Below the pieces are notes generated by a model. That model was not told where the DNA came from. It saw nothing but the letters and a program-made list of their open reading frames with translations, and searched no databases. From assembly GCA_034698045.1 (NCBI GenBank), contig JAQGAU010000050.1, positions 1 through 48,565 of the forward strand: a stretch of 48,565 nt of DNA. The letters are read 5' to 3'. The stretch is from Paramacrobiotus richtersi. Lineage: Eukaryota > Tardigrada > Eutardigrada > Parachela > Macrobiotidae. The position numbers and the translations under genes are program-made. This document shows, one piece after another, positions 33,958 through 46,590 of the stretch (positions are counted from its first letter, which is position 1; the number at the start of each line of letters is the position of its first letter).

Positions 33958-35248
33958 TTGTGATGTCCGAGTGTGCTTCCGGATCCTAATTATAATGGTG
34001 AATGTGCATTGTTTGACCGGATGATTAAAAGGGCGTAATGCGAGACTCAAAGTTTGGTTCCGACCAGGCCCCAGGGTTATGTGCTTTTTGAAATTTTACT
34101 TTATAGCGTTGTAAAGTTTCTGTTGTGCTTGGTTATCGTTGTTTGCCAGCAAATCTGATCGACTGAGCAGAATTCGAATGTGATATGATGCATCTACCGC
34201 TACAGTAAAACTTTGAGTACAAAGTGGTTGGGCAATGGCGGCGTTAAAAATTACTGCGGCAGTTACGGATGAAACCTAAAATCTACTTCCTCTGTCAGCT
34301 GTTTCGCGCTGCTTTTCTTGTCATTACCGATGTCCATGACGGCGGGAACGGTTATTTCAGACAGGCCGTGTTTCATAAATGAATGGCTAACCGATTCCCG
34401 TCTTTCGTTTACGTTGTCTGTTGAAGAAATTGCGAACCATTTCGAAGGAAAACGAATGGCATAGGGAGCCTTTTAGCAAAATGAAAAAAGTGACCACAGC
34501 CAGCGATATAAGAGTTGAAAACCGTTTCCACGGTGGAAATTCCACCAAATTTTTGCAAACATTTTTTACTGTGATCCGTTTTGCGTTGAAAAGTGTTCAT
34601 GTCCGCTGGTGTCAAAAAGGCATCATGCTGCCATGGCTGACCCATGGTCAGACAAATTACCAAAAAATAACATTTTCTGAATCAGATCTTTTATCGCTAA
34701 ATGTCGGTTTTCAACTCAGGAGTTGCATTCCTTGTGGTACCCTGCGCTGGTGGGTTAACTGCCGTGCCATCAAGGCAATGTGTGCAGTGAATCATCAAAT
34801 CCTCCGGCTCGTGCATCTGAACACTCACGCCTCATCAAGAAGTTAGACGTTCCGATTGATCGAACCTCCAATTGACTGGTATACAGCATGATGGGAGTGC
34901 CGCAGCCTCCGGGGCCGTTGTCGACGCTGGCCCTCTAGCTATAATGCACAGCTTGTTAATCGGCCAAACTGTACGCGTTCTTGGCAGATCTAGCAAAACA
35001 TAGCACTCCAGCTGAAGTTCCAGCATTCGGACAGTTGATACAATAACTGCATGAGATACCCTAGACTGCGAGAAGTGCTCTATGCCTGGCCGTCGCATTG
35101 TGCTATGGTTTTGCTTTAGTGGGTTAAATTGCTGCTTCTTTCTACGCTGTTAGAGTCGACAGTTACTCCAGCTGTATGCTAGACTTAAGTTAGTCGGCAG
35201 GGCCGTATCATACACTGCATGACATAATACGTTTGCAGTTCAGTAACT
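33958..35248. other. Intergenic stretch, no recognised gene
   Basis: A forward frame of about 140 codons (34421-34846) has no domain or family pattern, so I leave it out. The 3' end of the P2X gene lies to the right. Confidence 0.4.
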
Positions 35249-38200
35249 CTAGTCAGCAGCGGACCTTCTTAACGCACTGACCTCGCGATCGGTCCCCAGC
35301 GCCGTTGGTGCACCGTTGATTCTTCCTTGGTTAGATGGTTCCGGATAAGCTTTCATATTCTCGGTTTGGTCACCTTTCGCGACTTCCTCAAAAACGCTTT
35401 TATTGTAAAGTCCTGGAATTTTGTAGCCACAGTACACTACCAAGCGCAAAAGGAGGTCAAGTATCCACGCTGGCTGTAAAACGCAAGCGGATATTTGGTG
35501 AATTAAGCGACACGGTCACAAGGTATGTTAGTAGAAAGTTCAGTCCTCCGGAGGATATGACGTACAATAAAGGCATATGCATAGTGGGCACCGATCCCCG
35601 TCATGGTGGTGACTACATCCCATTTCCCGGCCTTTCCGTAAACATAGAATATAAATCGTAGTCCTATTGCCTTGATAAGCGTGCGCTTCATCACCATAGT
35701 GCCGTTTGGCCCGGGCAAACTCCAATAGTGCGCAAATCTGTAAAGGATATAAAGTACGTAAATTCCACAGAAAACGTTATCCGAAATTTGGGTGAAATGA
35801 GTGCTGTTGACATTGAATGAACCTAGAGCTGGCTTCAATCTAACCGGCTCACAGGAGGTTACGATTCCCCACATCATACCGTAATATCATAATTTAATGC
35901 CGTGAACCTGTAGTTCTCAGTAGATCGCGAAGAGAATTTTGAACCTAACAAGTCGATATTAATTTTGCCCTAGAGAAACAGGTCAAGGACTGCCATTACT
36001 ACGCAGCAGCGTTGCGCCTCACAGGGAATGCCCTTGACCTGAATGCTGTATAAAACTTTCTGCCGGCCGCCAAAATGTCGACGCGATCGACAGTTACAAA
36101 AGATTGCCCGCCCACGTGACGAATGTACAGTAAAACCTGTAACTTTGAACACCTCCGCGCATTGAACCACTGGGTACTTTGAACACGACCGACTGTACCG
36201 GCGCGCTCCATAGACTATAACACAAGGGGGGCCCTCTGTGGTTTGAACACCCCGTCATCTGTACACTGAACGTTTTCCACGTAACGGCCGTGGTGAATTA
36301 CCACTGTCAGAATTGAACGCCTTCAGAATGCGGCGTATTTTTCCCGAAAATAACGTTTCTTTTTTTCTGGTCATCGTTTTCTTGTTATTCAACCTGTTCA
36401 AATACGGCTTCTAAGCGTTCTCTTCCTTCTGGTAAACGCAATTATGTCGAGTTAAATATGCAACAGATCCTGGATCTGATAGAAGACATGTCTTATCGGC
36501 AGCTAGCCTCGAAATATTGCGTGTGCAGCGAATCTTCCGGCAGCGTAAAGGACATCGTAGAGTCATTAGCGGGAGTGTTTGAAGAACTAGGACTCTGGAA
36601 CGTTGAGACACACGACTCGGTAACGACTTGAAGTGTGTTGCTTTGTTTGCACAGTCGGACTGTTCGCAGTGAAATAAGCGATGCATCGAAAGAAATCTTT
36701 TTTGATGCGTGAATTAATCAAAGCTCATGGTATAACTCAGAGCAGTTAAAAACAAAATACGTACTTACGCATAGCACAGTACACTGTACATACGTAAACA
36801 CCGAGAACGCTGCCTGTACAATCAAACCGTAGGGGGGAGGGGCACCTTCTCCCCCTTAGGGGGGACCCTCCATGCTTTGAACAACTGTCTACTTTGAACA
36901 ATTTTGGGTTAACGGCGAGTGTTCAAAGTACACAGGTTTTACTGTATACAGAGCTTGAAAGTTGAAACACAGTTTCCGTTACACAGGTAACGAATTGACT
37001 GCATTCCTCTGCAACCAGTCTAATATCTACCTAAAGTTGTAGCCGCTTGCGGTATTGTTATCGTGATTGTCAATCCGCCGAAACAAATATATCGGTCGAC
37101 AGTCGTCTTCGGATTTATCCAAATCGCAGTCCCATCGGATAATGAATTTCATCACTCCGCCCTAAAACCACAGAAACAGGCTCGTGACTTAAGGTTTTCC
37201 TGCATTTGATGGGCGCACACGTAGCGTTTCCGACAACGGAGGTATGCTCCAAACGTCTGAAACGATAATCTTGAGCTGTCTCTCAAAAAGACCAGTCGAT
37301 GCACGATGGAGACTTGGTTTAGAAATTTCATAAGCAGATTTCAGATTGTCTGCCATTTCGTACGAGCATGGATGCACAATCTGCGACGTGACGACACAAT
37401 GGAACTTACTTTAGTCGCCATGTCGTTATAATTCTCCCCAGCCAGTCTTACTATATCGCCGAGTCGGAAAATTGGGCAATACGGATCCGTTTCCTGGTCA
37501 TATCGGCACATACTTAATAAGGTCTTGTTCTGAACATAGTCGTCCAAAAGATTTGATCTGAAATTTTGCATGCAAAAAACTGTACGTAGGCATGCATGTT
37601 CAGCACATGAACTATTGCTGCTCCTGCGACTTCGCGTTATAGGTAGGTATCACTTTTAAACTTACCTTTTTACAAGAAATCTCGGAAAGATAACCTGGTT
37701 CTTGATCAGAACAGAGAAAGTCTCAGTTCCTGGAAGTCCAACAACCCTAATGCAGAAAAAGTACATACGAAGTACATCACTTAATAACAACAAGAATGGA
37801 CATTACATTGGCTCAAGGTCAGATTCCACCGGGCACCATGCATAAATATCGCACGTGCTGGTTCTGTTGTTGCATGTGCCAACGCGAATTCCATTTGGGG
37901 ACTGTGAGTCGAGCGGGCAGTCTGCATCACTAGTGCACTTGGCTCCCGGCTGGTGTGCTTCTGGATTCTGCAAAAAATTGCCGATACGAGGACTTGGTTA
38001 TACAATTACCCACCAACCAGTCTTTTTGACGTGTTGGACCCAAGTCTCTGAAACTACCTCTGTGCAAACGCCTTGTTCCTGATCTGGGGAGATTACGTAG
38101 CTTGTCATGACAAAGAAGGCGCCATTTTCCTACGATATTGTAACAGTCGGTACTACACCACGAATTCATGTTCTTACTGTTATAGTTTACATACACTGTT

Positions 38201-39084
38201 CTGTATTACTGGCATGACATGCATAAATGGCACCAGTGTCTAGCAGTCAATGAGCCAATAGTAGAGCTTAGAATTCTGGATCGAGTGTAGCCGAGTGCCA
38301 AAGGAGTCGCGACAGCGCACGCTAGCAACTTCTGTCGCTCAGAATGTAAACTGACGAACGGATGTGAGTCAGTTCTGTAATTGCTGTCCCTTAACTGTTT
38401 TTCTAAATGGGCTCCTGTTTAGTGCACAGCACGTTCTCTGATAAGTTAGCTCTGAAAAAATACCAGTGCAGGCAGAGAATGGGCCGTGGCTCGGGCAGCA
38501 GCCGTTTATACCGTCTGCGAGCCAGTGTATTGGACCATTGTTTTGACTGTTAGTGCACAAGATATCTAAGACTAGCGTAGCCATTTACTTACTTGAGGTG
38601 GCACCACATAATCTGCTGTGTCCCATATTCGAACGCCGCTAGCCGCGAATAACCCGGCTGACTTGCCGTATAAATGCATGTTGCTGCTGTGATTTGTCTT
38701 CACAGTTCCCTTGACCTTCGATGTAACCGTACCCTCCACATTATCAGATGCTTGATATCCTTTCCCCAAATACATCACAAACCTGCAGTAGAGATTTTAA
38801 GTTTTACGGCTGTTTCAGTGTTTTAATTATTTTATTCAGCATGTTAAGGACTCATTATTACACACGTGCAGCAGTTTATGTGGTAAACGCCGTAAACAGA
38901 GAGGTAAACCGAAACACCAGAAATATTGCTGCGTTACTCTGAGACGCTGAATTTTTTTAGTGTACGTGGAGATACTTACACTCCGATGTATACGACGAAT
39001 ATTGATATCTGATATATTGTATTGAATACTCCAATTACGAGGCTTCCTTTTGCGCGAAATCGGACCTTCTTATGCGTATCGTAG
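35249..39084 (-). CDS. P2X: P2X ATP-gated cation channel (first coding exon not found)
   Basis: Nine exons join in phase to 427 residues: 39084-38980, 38782-38593, 38129-38058, 37967-37807, 37746-37666, 37557-37410, 37161-37031, 35737-35566 and 35473-35249. The start gives YDTHKKVRF (the conserved YXTXK/R phosphorylation site), TM1 (LVIGVFNTIYQISIFVVYIG), KGYQASDN, TSKVKG (ATP-site lysines), RIWDTADYVVPPQ, ICPIF-type CPIFRLGDIV, WDCDLD, GYNFRFA (ATP-site NFR), RTLIKAIGLRF (ATP-site Lys), GKAGKWDVV and TM2 (WILDLLLRLVVYC with the conserved Asp). All ten ectodomain cysteines are present. The usual NFT near VLIKN is TFS here. The short N-terminus, presumably in an exon ending with two bases of a codon, was not located upstream. 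The protein is a trimeric plasma-membrane channel. Confidence 0.92.
36128..36944 (+). mobile_element. pogo/Tigger-type transposon, internally deleted, in P2X intron
   Basis: The ends CAGTAAAACCTGT(A)ACTTTGAACA are inverted and flanked by TA on both sides (36126-36127 and 36945-36946), the target duplication of the Tc1/mariner/pogo superfamily. The interior (about 36437-36630) encodes a psq/CENP-B-type helix-turn-helix remnant: NMQQILDLIEDMSYRQLASK followed by VKDIVESLAGVFEELGLW. The DDE catalytic domain is gone. At 817 bp it occupies most of the 1293-bp intron between P2X exons 37161-37031 and 35737-35566. It contains TTTGAACA repeats near both ends. Confidence 0.8.
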
Positions 39085-42000
39085 CTGTTAACAGAAACGG
39101 AAAAATGACAGCCCCAGACTGTAGACATAGCATGCGTCTTAGCTCTGGAGCAGAAGGGAAAGTCAATCGTACTAACAAATTCCAGGAACCCAGCTCAGTT
39201 TTCCATGGCAGGAGCCTCGGTTTGTTGAGGCGTGGAGCAGACTCCCTGATTCCGGCGTTCTTCCATAAGACGGTCCCGGCATCGTGTATGCGTCGATGCG
39301 AAATGGTAGGAATCAGTGGTTAGAAAACTTACAGCTAGGCACAAGCGTTATTAGAGCGACTATTGTGAGACCAACTATTTCACTGCCTGTACATTTTGGT
39401 TCCCCGTGCACCTTTTATATGGGAATGACCGCACGCATACAGACTTACTGTATACAGCTCTGCTTATCGCGTTCGCTGACTTCTGGGATGCAGTCATTCT
39501 GCAATTTTGCACATGAACTGTCGGATAAAGTGGAATTTCGGCGAAGCTCGTTTTTGATTTGCAGCAGCGTAATTAGCTCAGTTTTCATTCATAAACTTCA
39601 AGAAAGAAAGAAAGAAAGAGTGACTAATATCAGATAACATTAGATAAGGAGCAAAGATAGCCATATGGCTGACGCTTGATGATAGCAACGTTAGGTTTAT
39701 ACACCGAATTAAGTTTGCGACAACAGAGCGTCGTGCGTATGCTCCACATAGCGTGACCTGCTGAATTGTACACGAGTAGAAAACCCGAAGCGTCGTAATC
39801 CATACAAATGAGATCGAGCCCCGCAAGACTGCAAGTTGCACAGATTGTACACTAAGCATTAAAATTCTTTGTGTTTGGGACACTGCAACCGGTAACCAGT
39901 TTTAGATTTCTTGGGACATTTGACGACTAACGTTTGAGGCAAACGTCTATGTGCTGAGTAGTTTAATAGCTGTTGAGTTCTGTTAATTCTAGCGTCATAC
40001 TTACCAAACCCTCCACATAGACCACCATGTCATGCAAAACTTACTACCATAAAAACTGATTTCTGGGACCTTTTCCGATGCCCGTAACACAATGTTTTGC
40101 GTGCGTGGAACATTTTATGCAGCTTATAAAGCACGTTCTCGTATTTTTAGAGAGATGGCGCTTTTGGTAATTTATGCGTTTTACTTTCATGGCATGAACT
40201 ATTACCATTTCCATTTTTTATATTTTTTTTATTGCACAACGGTGGTAACTATAAGCTAATGTAATGTCAAAGGAAAAGAAATGTTGATTTCTTTTTATAG
40301 ATATCATCAGCAGATTGCCGCTTCGGACGATGGTCAAGAACGCCTTCTATCACTTCCCTTAATTGCTTTGCCGGATTTGTTTTGTTGCCTGTTCTTTATG
40401 TTCAATACGCTCTTTCAAGTTTTTGCGCGTTTTTTTAGTTAATCGTCTCTTTCTTCGGTGCGAGACATACTGTTGTGCTTGATCTACGTAAAGTGTACCT
40501 CTGCAGAGTACAAAAACTCCATGATACATTTCAGCAGGTAAAAGACATCAAATTTTGGTGCACCTAGAAAGTTTTTACGAGGACATCGACCTCTTTGTTT
40601 GTAAATGGACTGCAAGGTGGTTCTGAAGATGTCCGATTTTATTGTAGTACCTAAAAATTCACCCAAAGTCACGTAATATTTCCCCAGACGCCATCCGGTA
40701 CAACTGCTCCTTAACAAGATCTTTGCGGACAACGTTTCAATGATTCAGTTAACGGGTTTCGGCAATATTACTCGCTACAAGATGCCGGTACACCAGAACT
40801 GGTTTTCAGTTAAGTGGCCGCTTATCTTCGACCGATAGAAGCAAAGCGATGCGTGTGTCGGTAATCAGGAAATGGATAAGAACAATTAACGTTAACTACC
40901 CTTCCTGCATACTATACTGTACGGATACAATCAGATTTAGTTTTGATGCCGAACATCACAACCTCTGAAAATTAGTTCATGACTTCATGCGAAAGCTAAA
41001 CGGAAAGCTACTATGGAAATAGCCAAATATTGATCAAAATGTCTTCTACGGTAGACAGAATCCTCGAATCAATCACGATGTTTGCGCTTTGGATGTCCTG
41101 ATTGTTTCTGTTTCCGGTAGTTTTGCTCCACCAGACTAGAAGTCCCGAATGGGATGTCTGATCTTGTGTTGCAAAAGCAATTCAATATCGGACATTAGAT
41201 TTATATTATGCACACTATGAAGAGCTTTGATGCTTCGCCAACTGGCAGAGGAGAAGCTGGGATAGAAGAACTTTCCGCCGCGAAGACCTTTCCGATTTCC
41301 CATTACTGTGCTGTTTACCAGTCGATGACAAGGCTTGACAGAATGCGCACTATCATCGATGACAATTAACAAGTAGTATAAGCGTAAGATCCATTGTTCG
41401 ACAAGCAGTGGTAAAGATAAGCGGTTGAACCAATGGACAAACTTATCGAACAATACATAAATTAGCACAGCAATAACAACAATTGTCTTACAGTGTAAGT
41501 TGGTATTCCGTTAGATAAAGCAGACTACTTGTCTTGGCAGACAGGATCATTTCTGTCACTCACACAATATGCACACTGCGTACATAACTACTCACAAACC
41601 GAAAATCCTGGGCGAAAGTTTCTATGGTAGTGAAACTAAACGAAGATTTCATTAGCAATGAATCTGGTTAACAATTCCGTTGTTAAAGCGACAGTTGACG
41701 CATTGGTGGTGGTACAGTGGTCATCACTCCAGGCAGTGCGATATACGCTCGGAAACCAAAAATTTGTAGTATAATCGCACTGCTACGCTACAGTCTCGTC
41801 GCACTGGGCGATGGCGCAGGACAGCATGATGTGCGCCACACTGCCCGGACTTATTGACAATATTGAGTGTCGGACTCTCTCGATAAACATTCTCTCGGCT
41901 CTGCAGTCTGTGACCCATAACCAGCAGTTGCATCTTACTAACACGGACGGCAATAATGCTGTCTGGTACAAGCATGACCGGCTTCGGTCCAGCGATATAA

Positions 42001-42332
42001 TAACCAGTAACGTTAATTTCCTGGTATTACCTCGATGGCGGTGGTACCAGTTGACGGCAGTCTTCCCACTGCTCTGACCACAATTGGATAATCAATTAAG
42101 GTTTCTGGATGATTTAACTGCGTCAGACCAAAGTGAAGGATGGACCCCGGTAATTGGCTATACACTCGGAAGAATGCCCTAATGATGTGACCTTTCGAGG
42201 GCATACGGTGCGCAACTGGACGGAAATTTGTGTGGGAAAGTTGTTGCGGGTGGGCAAAGTTTAGGGTTATGCCGGACGGAATTTTCACTGACGGCTCTGC
42301 CAATCACACATGATCGATAATGCCAACAACAA
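39085..42332. other. Long stretch without a recognised gene
   Basis: The missing P2X first exon should lie somewhere in its left part on the minus strand. Donor-like GTAAGT sites occur on that strand near 39331 and 39455, but no upstream frame fits the required phase. A minus-strand frame at 40484-40732 and another at 41136-41468 show no family features. A partial MITE end lies at 41549-41576. Confidence 0.4.
41549..41576. repeat. Partial end of the 20684-21013 MITE family
   Basis: CATTTCTGTCACTCACAC followed by ATGCACA matches the terminal repeat of the intronic element (CATTTCTGTCACTCACACTT then ACGCAC). No second end was found nearby. Confidence 0.45.
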
Positions 42333-43676
42333 CAACAACTTTATTCCTCTGGCCATTTCGGTCCAGCAGGTGCCATGTGTTCGCACATGGCATTACTCTT
42401 CGCGCATACACCAAATCGACCCAAAAACATAACAAGAATAACAAAAAAAAGAATAATCCTAAGAAAAACATAGCAAATACACAGATCAACCAAGCAACTG
42501 GGCGGATCCAAAACACCAACAACAGACAAAGAGGTTCAACCTTATAAATCTAATTGGGTATCGACCTGAGACCAAAGTATCCCCTCATCCAGTATCAGCC
42601 GTCCATGGTAACAGTCTCTTACGTCTTTCAGCAGCCGCCGAATGAAGTTACCAATTGTACGAGTATCCAGGTCCATGTCGTGACTCCGGATTTCGCTGTT
42701 CAAGCAGTGCTTGACAAAGTCGAAGAGGTCTGCGGGAACAACTGTCAGCCTCTGCAGAAGGAACTCGCGGGCAGGCAAGTGCAACGGGCAGTATTCAGCA
42801 ACGGGCAGGCAAGTGGAAAACAGTATGCATTTCGTCCTCTGGAATTTGGCAGTGCTGACAAATGCGCTCGCAGCGGTCCAGATTTTCCCACCGTCCCGTT
42901 TCGATCCGTAGGTGATGGCAACCGGTCAGCAATTGTATGACTGCGCTGGTTAGATCCCAAGGCAGTAAATGGATATACGGAGCCAGGAATGGGGTAGGAT
43001 GTACCTGCAACATCAAACACAGCTTCCCTCTGTTGAGGGCGCTATTCCCGCTTACTCGACCGATAAGGTCATCCAAGAACTTTTTCTGTAGTTTGGCCAT
43101 GATGTCCACTGGGGACATCAGGGTTAACTTTTGTTCGACTTCTGTTGCGTCGCCCCATCTGATTTCGATTAACGCTTCAACCGGTTTGACAGCTCTTCTG
43201 AGAAAGCCTTTCTTTCGTGTTTGAGCAGATTTGACCAGATCTTGCAAAGCTAGACGGATGAGGCTATCTGACGACTGTTTCATGCATCGTGCGATAAATC
43301 GAAGTTGGGCGCGTATTTGGCGGTAATGGAGCGGTGTTTTTCGTGTAAGGTGGTAAAACGCATCCGATGGCAGTTTTTGTGCGATCTTAAAAAACCATCG
43401 AAAAAAATCCACTTGCAATTGGTCAACTTCTTCGTTGCATCCGCAGTATTCTGATCCGAACAAAACATGACTGCCAACTGTTGCTTCGAAAACGTTCTCG
43501 GCAGTCTTGAACTGCATTCGCGGAGCGGCGCTCTTGATTTTTTGCAATAGTGCAAAGTAGCTTTTCGATACAGATTCGAACAGTGTTTTGCTAGACTTGC
43601 TCAGGGAAAGTGATTCGTTCAAGTACACACCAAGGTACTTGAACTCCGTCACTTGCTGCAGAGAGTTCTCCTACAG
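42333..43676 (-). pseudogene. 5'-truncated non-LTR retrotransposon (C-terminal coding end and 3' tail)
   Basis: The minus-strand frame from 43676 to 42795 reads VTEFKYLGVYLNESLSLSKS and continues through a region typical of what follows the reverse transcriptase core, to a Cys/His zinc knuckle (RCERICQHCQIPEDEMHTVF). The frame then breaks, and the remainder (REFLLQRLTVVPADLFDF ...) continues in another frame to a stop at 42542-42544. A 34-bp tandem duplication (CACTTGCCTGCCCG repeated) at about 42769-42816 accounts for the shift. The 3' untranslated part runs to about 42333 and ends in a GTT-type microsatellite tail (AAAGTTGTTGTTGTTGG). The reverse transcriptase core and endonuclease are missing. 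It shares sequence with the relic at 2919-3182. Confidence 0.75.
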
Positions 43677-45140
43677 AACCTATAGATAGTCCGAATCCTC
43701 TGTAGCTGTACGCATACTGTCACTGTCTTTTGCAACCTTGGGGCGCTTGATGAATGATGATACTGCTTTTATCTGTCTCACTTGGATATTCTATGGATTA
43801 CTCGTCCCCTTTGATTGACTGGCGCCCTCCAGCACCCGCTGGTCCATGATATTGATATACTAATCCCTAGTTCCACTCACATACTCTTATACTCACGTGA
43901 AATGAGACATTCGGTCACCTCCGTGAAGCGATTCTTTGTACTGCACCCGGCTAAAATGCAACCGAAAATTAATTTTACTCAAAATCTGTTTCTGACCGAA
44001 CAGTTTAATTTAAGAGGAACTGTCCAATGGATATTCGGAAAAATTTTGTTGCGCATTCTTGGTGAGCAGAAGTGTTCTCCCAGATGCTCCCAGCCGGTTT
44101 TTGATTTTTTACCTTTTTTAAAATAAACATATTTAAATTTCCTATGTGTGTTAAGCTTCTACGGAGATCCTCTACGTGACTTCGTTTTCAAATAATTTTT
44201 TTATTGGCTGCGCCTCAAACTGATTCGACTTGAAGTTTTCGACTTCAACGGCATATAACTTTATAACAAAAAATATTTAAAATAAGCAGATTACACTATA
44301 ATATTGTAGTATAATTATTTCTTTATGTTCCCTGATCGTACCGCTTGTTAGTTGTTGTAAACTAACGCGTTCTTATACGGCACGCTTTGCCGCACATCGA
44401 GCCATCCACTAAACAGTTCCTGTTAATCTAATTCAGATCGCAAGGAGGTACATGTAGTACCAATCGCCGGTTACAGCTGCTGTAATGAGTCAATGACCTT
44501 CATAACCTGGAGCATCAACACCTCATATCTGTACGCGCATACAGCAAAATGTTGATTCAGTTTGGCTTCGGTGTCGATAATAGTACTTTTATACTGTACC
44601 AAGAACTTACTATACCACATTTAGATATAGTAAGTTCTTGACTGTACAGTCCAATATCTGGCCTTTGAATCGGACCAAACGTATTCGTCAGGAAATGAGT
44701 CACCGTGGCCGTAGAAGTACTAATACCTAGCATTTATGTTGCAATGATCTCCGTACTCATCACAGATTGTCAGCAGCCAAATAGCAGCTGCACTAAAATG
44801 GCCTAGAGTAACAAGAATTACAAAAATTCATGCTTTTCCACATTCCACATGTGTAGAATATGACTGAGCTGCATTTCAAGTCGAGCATATACCATTATGG
44901 TAGTTTCCGTCGTCCAACCGTAACTTTTTACCGGTTTACGGAGGGACGGTGTTTATTAATTTTTAAAGATTTGGTAAAAACCGGCTTGCTGTCCAAGTAG
45001 GCAAACAAGAAGGCCACGCAGCCTTAACGTGTCTGCGGTTACAGTGTGACAGGGGCTGATTTTCGTTACTGTGAGGATACTGAAGTTGATTGCTGTTCGG
45101 TGTCTTCAACGCCCGCAGCAGGACGCAGGCATTACCGACA
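43677..45140. other. Intergenic stretch, no recognised gene
   Basis: AT-rich, with short frames only. It contains the perfect hairpin at 44601-44639. Confidence 0.4.
44601..44639. repeat. Perfect 13-bp hairpin
   Basis: AAGAACTTACTAT (44601-44613) and ATAGTAAGTTCTT (44627-44639) face each other over a 13-nt loop. Outer ACTGTAC motifs on both sides extend the symmetry imperfectly. It could be the core of a tiny fold-back element. Confidence 0.7.
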
Positions 45141-46590
45141 ATGCTACACTTTGCGGTTATCCTTGCACTTGTTAGCACTATTTCCTGCCAGTATTATGGT
45201 AGCGGAACAAACAGCGGCTCCTGCGCGGTAACAGCAACCAGTTTTGGCTGTGCAAAGTACCGGGTTCTCATTCATGAAGTAAGTAGATAATTAAATTAAA
45301 GTGACTGTAATGGATGCTTTGGTCCCTTCGATTCCCCAAAAAAACGCCCAGTTTAGTCAGCAGGCTCCAACTTCCTGATAGTTAATCCCGATGGAAGCTT
45401 CACCGGTTTCAACTGGGACCTGCTGAACCTCTTGAAGACAACGGCGAATTTTAATTTCACCCTGTCGCTGTCCCTCCAAGCGGAAGGCGGGTATGGAAGT
45501 CAAGACGCTAATGGAGTTTGGAATGGATTGGTCGGGCAGTTGGTCCGGAATGTGAGTACATTTTGTCCGTATACTTCTTCCGTGTGACTAGCGACTCCCT
45601 TATTCCAGGAAACCGACGTGGTCATTGCCGATTTCCTCATGACGTCACAAAGGTTAACGGCAATCGATTTCACTGTCCCGTTTATGCCTGATTTCCTGGT
45701 AGTAGTCACTCAGGCCAACGCATCGCTGACTGGCATCAAGTACGAGGACCTGTGCCATAGCTTGCTAATAAAGCAGTTATCTGCCCGTACTTTGCTCACC
45801 CCCCCTTGGTGTGCGCTCGCATTCAAATCTGCAGGCTGGCTCACTGCACACAGGGTTAGCGCAATAAGGGCGCCTAACTTACACTGAGCAAGCTATGGCA
45901 CAGGTCCTCGTATGCCGTGCTAGGCGATTCGGCAGATTTTACATACCTCAGGGTAAGGCAAATTGATTGTTGTCTCTGATACTGCGCGGTTTTGTCCTCT
46001 ACTTTGCAGACCGTATAGTGTGTTAAGAAGCTGCAGCTGCAGATCACAACTTGCTATATGTTTGCTACAAAAACCTTTAACTGACCTTTAAGAACCTTTA
46101 ACTTGCTACAAGAGAAGTTTCTTAGCGAACCTGGCAATCATATGGGATGAAGATGGAGATCTGACAGAGATATGGGGCGTTTCAGTTAATTATATAATCT
46201 TCACCGTAGGATTCCAGAGAATCGCGTGCGCAAGCGATTTGGGCCAACGTGCAGGCCAACCTGCCCACCTCGGTGGTCCAAGACGACCCTGCGGGCATGG
46301 CGCTGGTGCGGCAAGGGGGCTGGGCGTATGTCGCCGGCGAAGCTGCTGTGGTTTTTGCCGTCCAGAACTCCCATGGTCAGCTGGTTATCAACCGGCCGTC
46401 CCTGCACACCAGCAATCTCGGACTGGGAGTGCAGCTCGGTCAGTACACTCTGGTGTTGGAAATTGGGAATATTATGGTTCAGCTTAAGAATACTTGTAGG
46501 CTCCCCGCTTAACAGACCCTTGTCCATTGCCGTGACGAAGGCCATCGCCACGGGATAGATACAGCAACTGCTCACCAGGTGGGGTTTGGC
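45141..46590 (+). pseudogene. Secreted pore-less ionotropic-glutamate-receptor-like gene, copy C (dead)
   Basis: The exon plan is that of copies A and B: 45141-45278 (signal peptide, starting MLHFAVILALVSTISC), 45357-45551 (VNPDGSFTGFNWDLL; GVWNGLVGQLVRN), 45609-45952 (DVVIADFLMTSQRLTAIDF; then S2 beginning ASLTGIKY) and 46210 onward (QLVINRPSLHTSNLGLG). Again no pore segment separates S1 and S2. Exon 3 is split by a 168-bp TA-flanked element at 45743-45910. In exon 4 the frame shifts near 46485-46492, before LVGSPLNRPLSIAV, and an in-frame stop follows IATG (46556-46558), where copy A reads on to LLTKW. Three independent lesions make this a pseudogene. It lies on the opposite strand to copies A and B and is more diverged from them than they are from each other. 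Confidence 0.82.
45743..45910. mobile_element. 168-bp MITE with perfect 24-bp terminal inverted repeats and TA target duplication
   Basis: The ends CGAGGACCTGTG... (45743-45766) and ...CACAGGTCCTCG (45887-45910) are exact inverted copies over 24 bp. TA occurs on both sides (45741-45742, 45911-45912), and removing the element plus one TA restores IKYAVLGDSADFTYLR as in copies A and B. It belongs to the Tc1/mariner-like TA-inserting group and has no coding capacity. Confidence 0.92.

Noticed and set aside
34421-34846. Forward frame of about 140 codons
   Set aside because: No domain, no signal, no repeat family and no splice partner seen.
39101-39330. Minus-strand ATG (about 39262) as P2X start
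   Set aside because: Both frames tried reach a stop or a donor in the wrong phase before 39084.
40484-40732. Minus-strand frame ending in KCIMEFLYSAE as a possible P2X first exon
   Set aside because: The donor after it leaves the wrong phase for the exon at 39084, and the P2X N-terminal pattern is absent.
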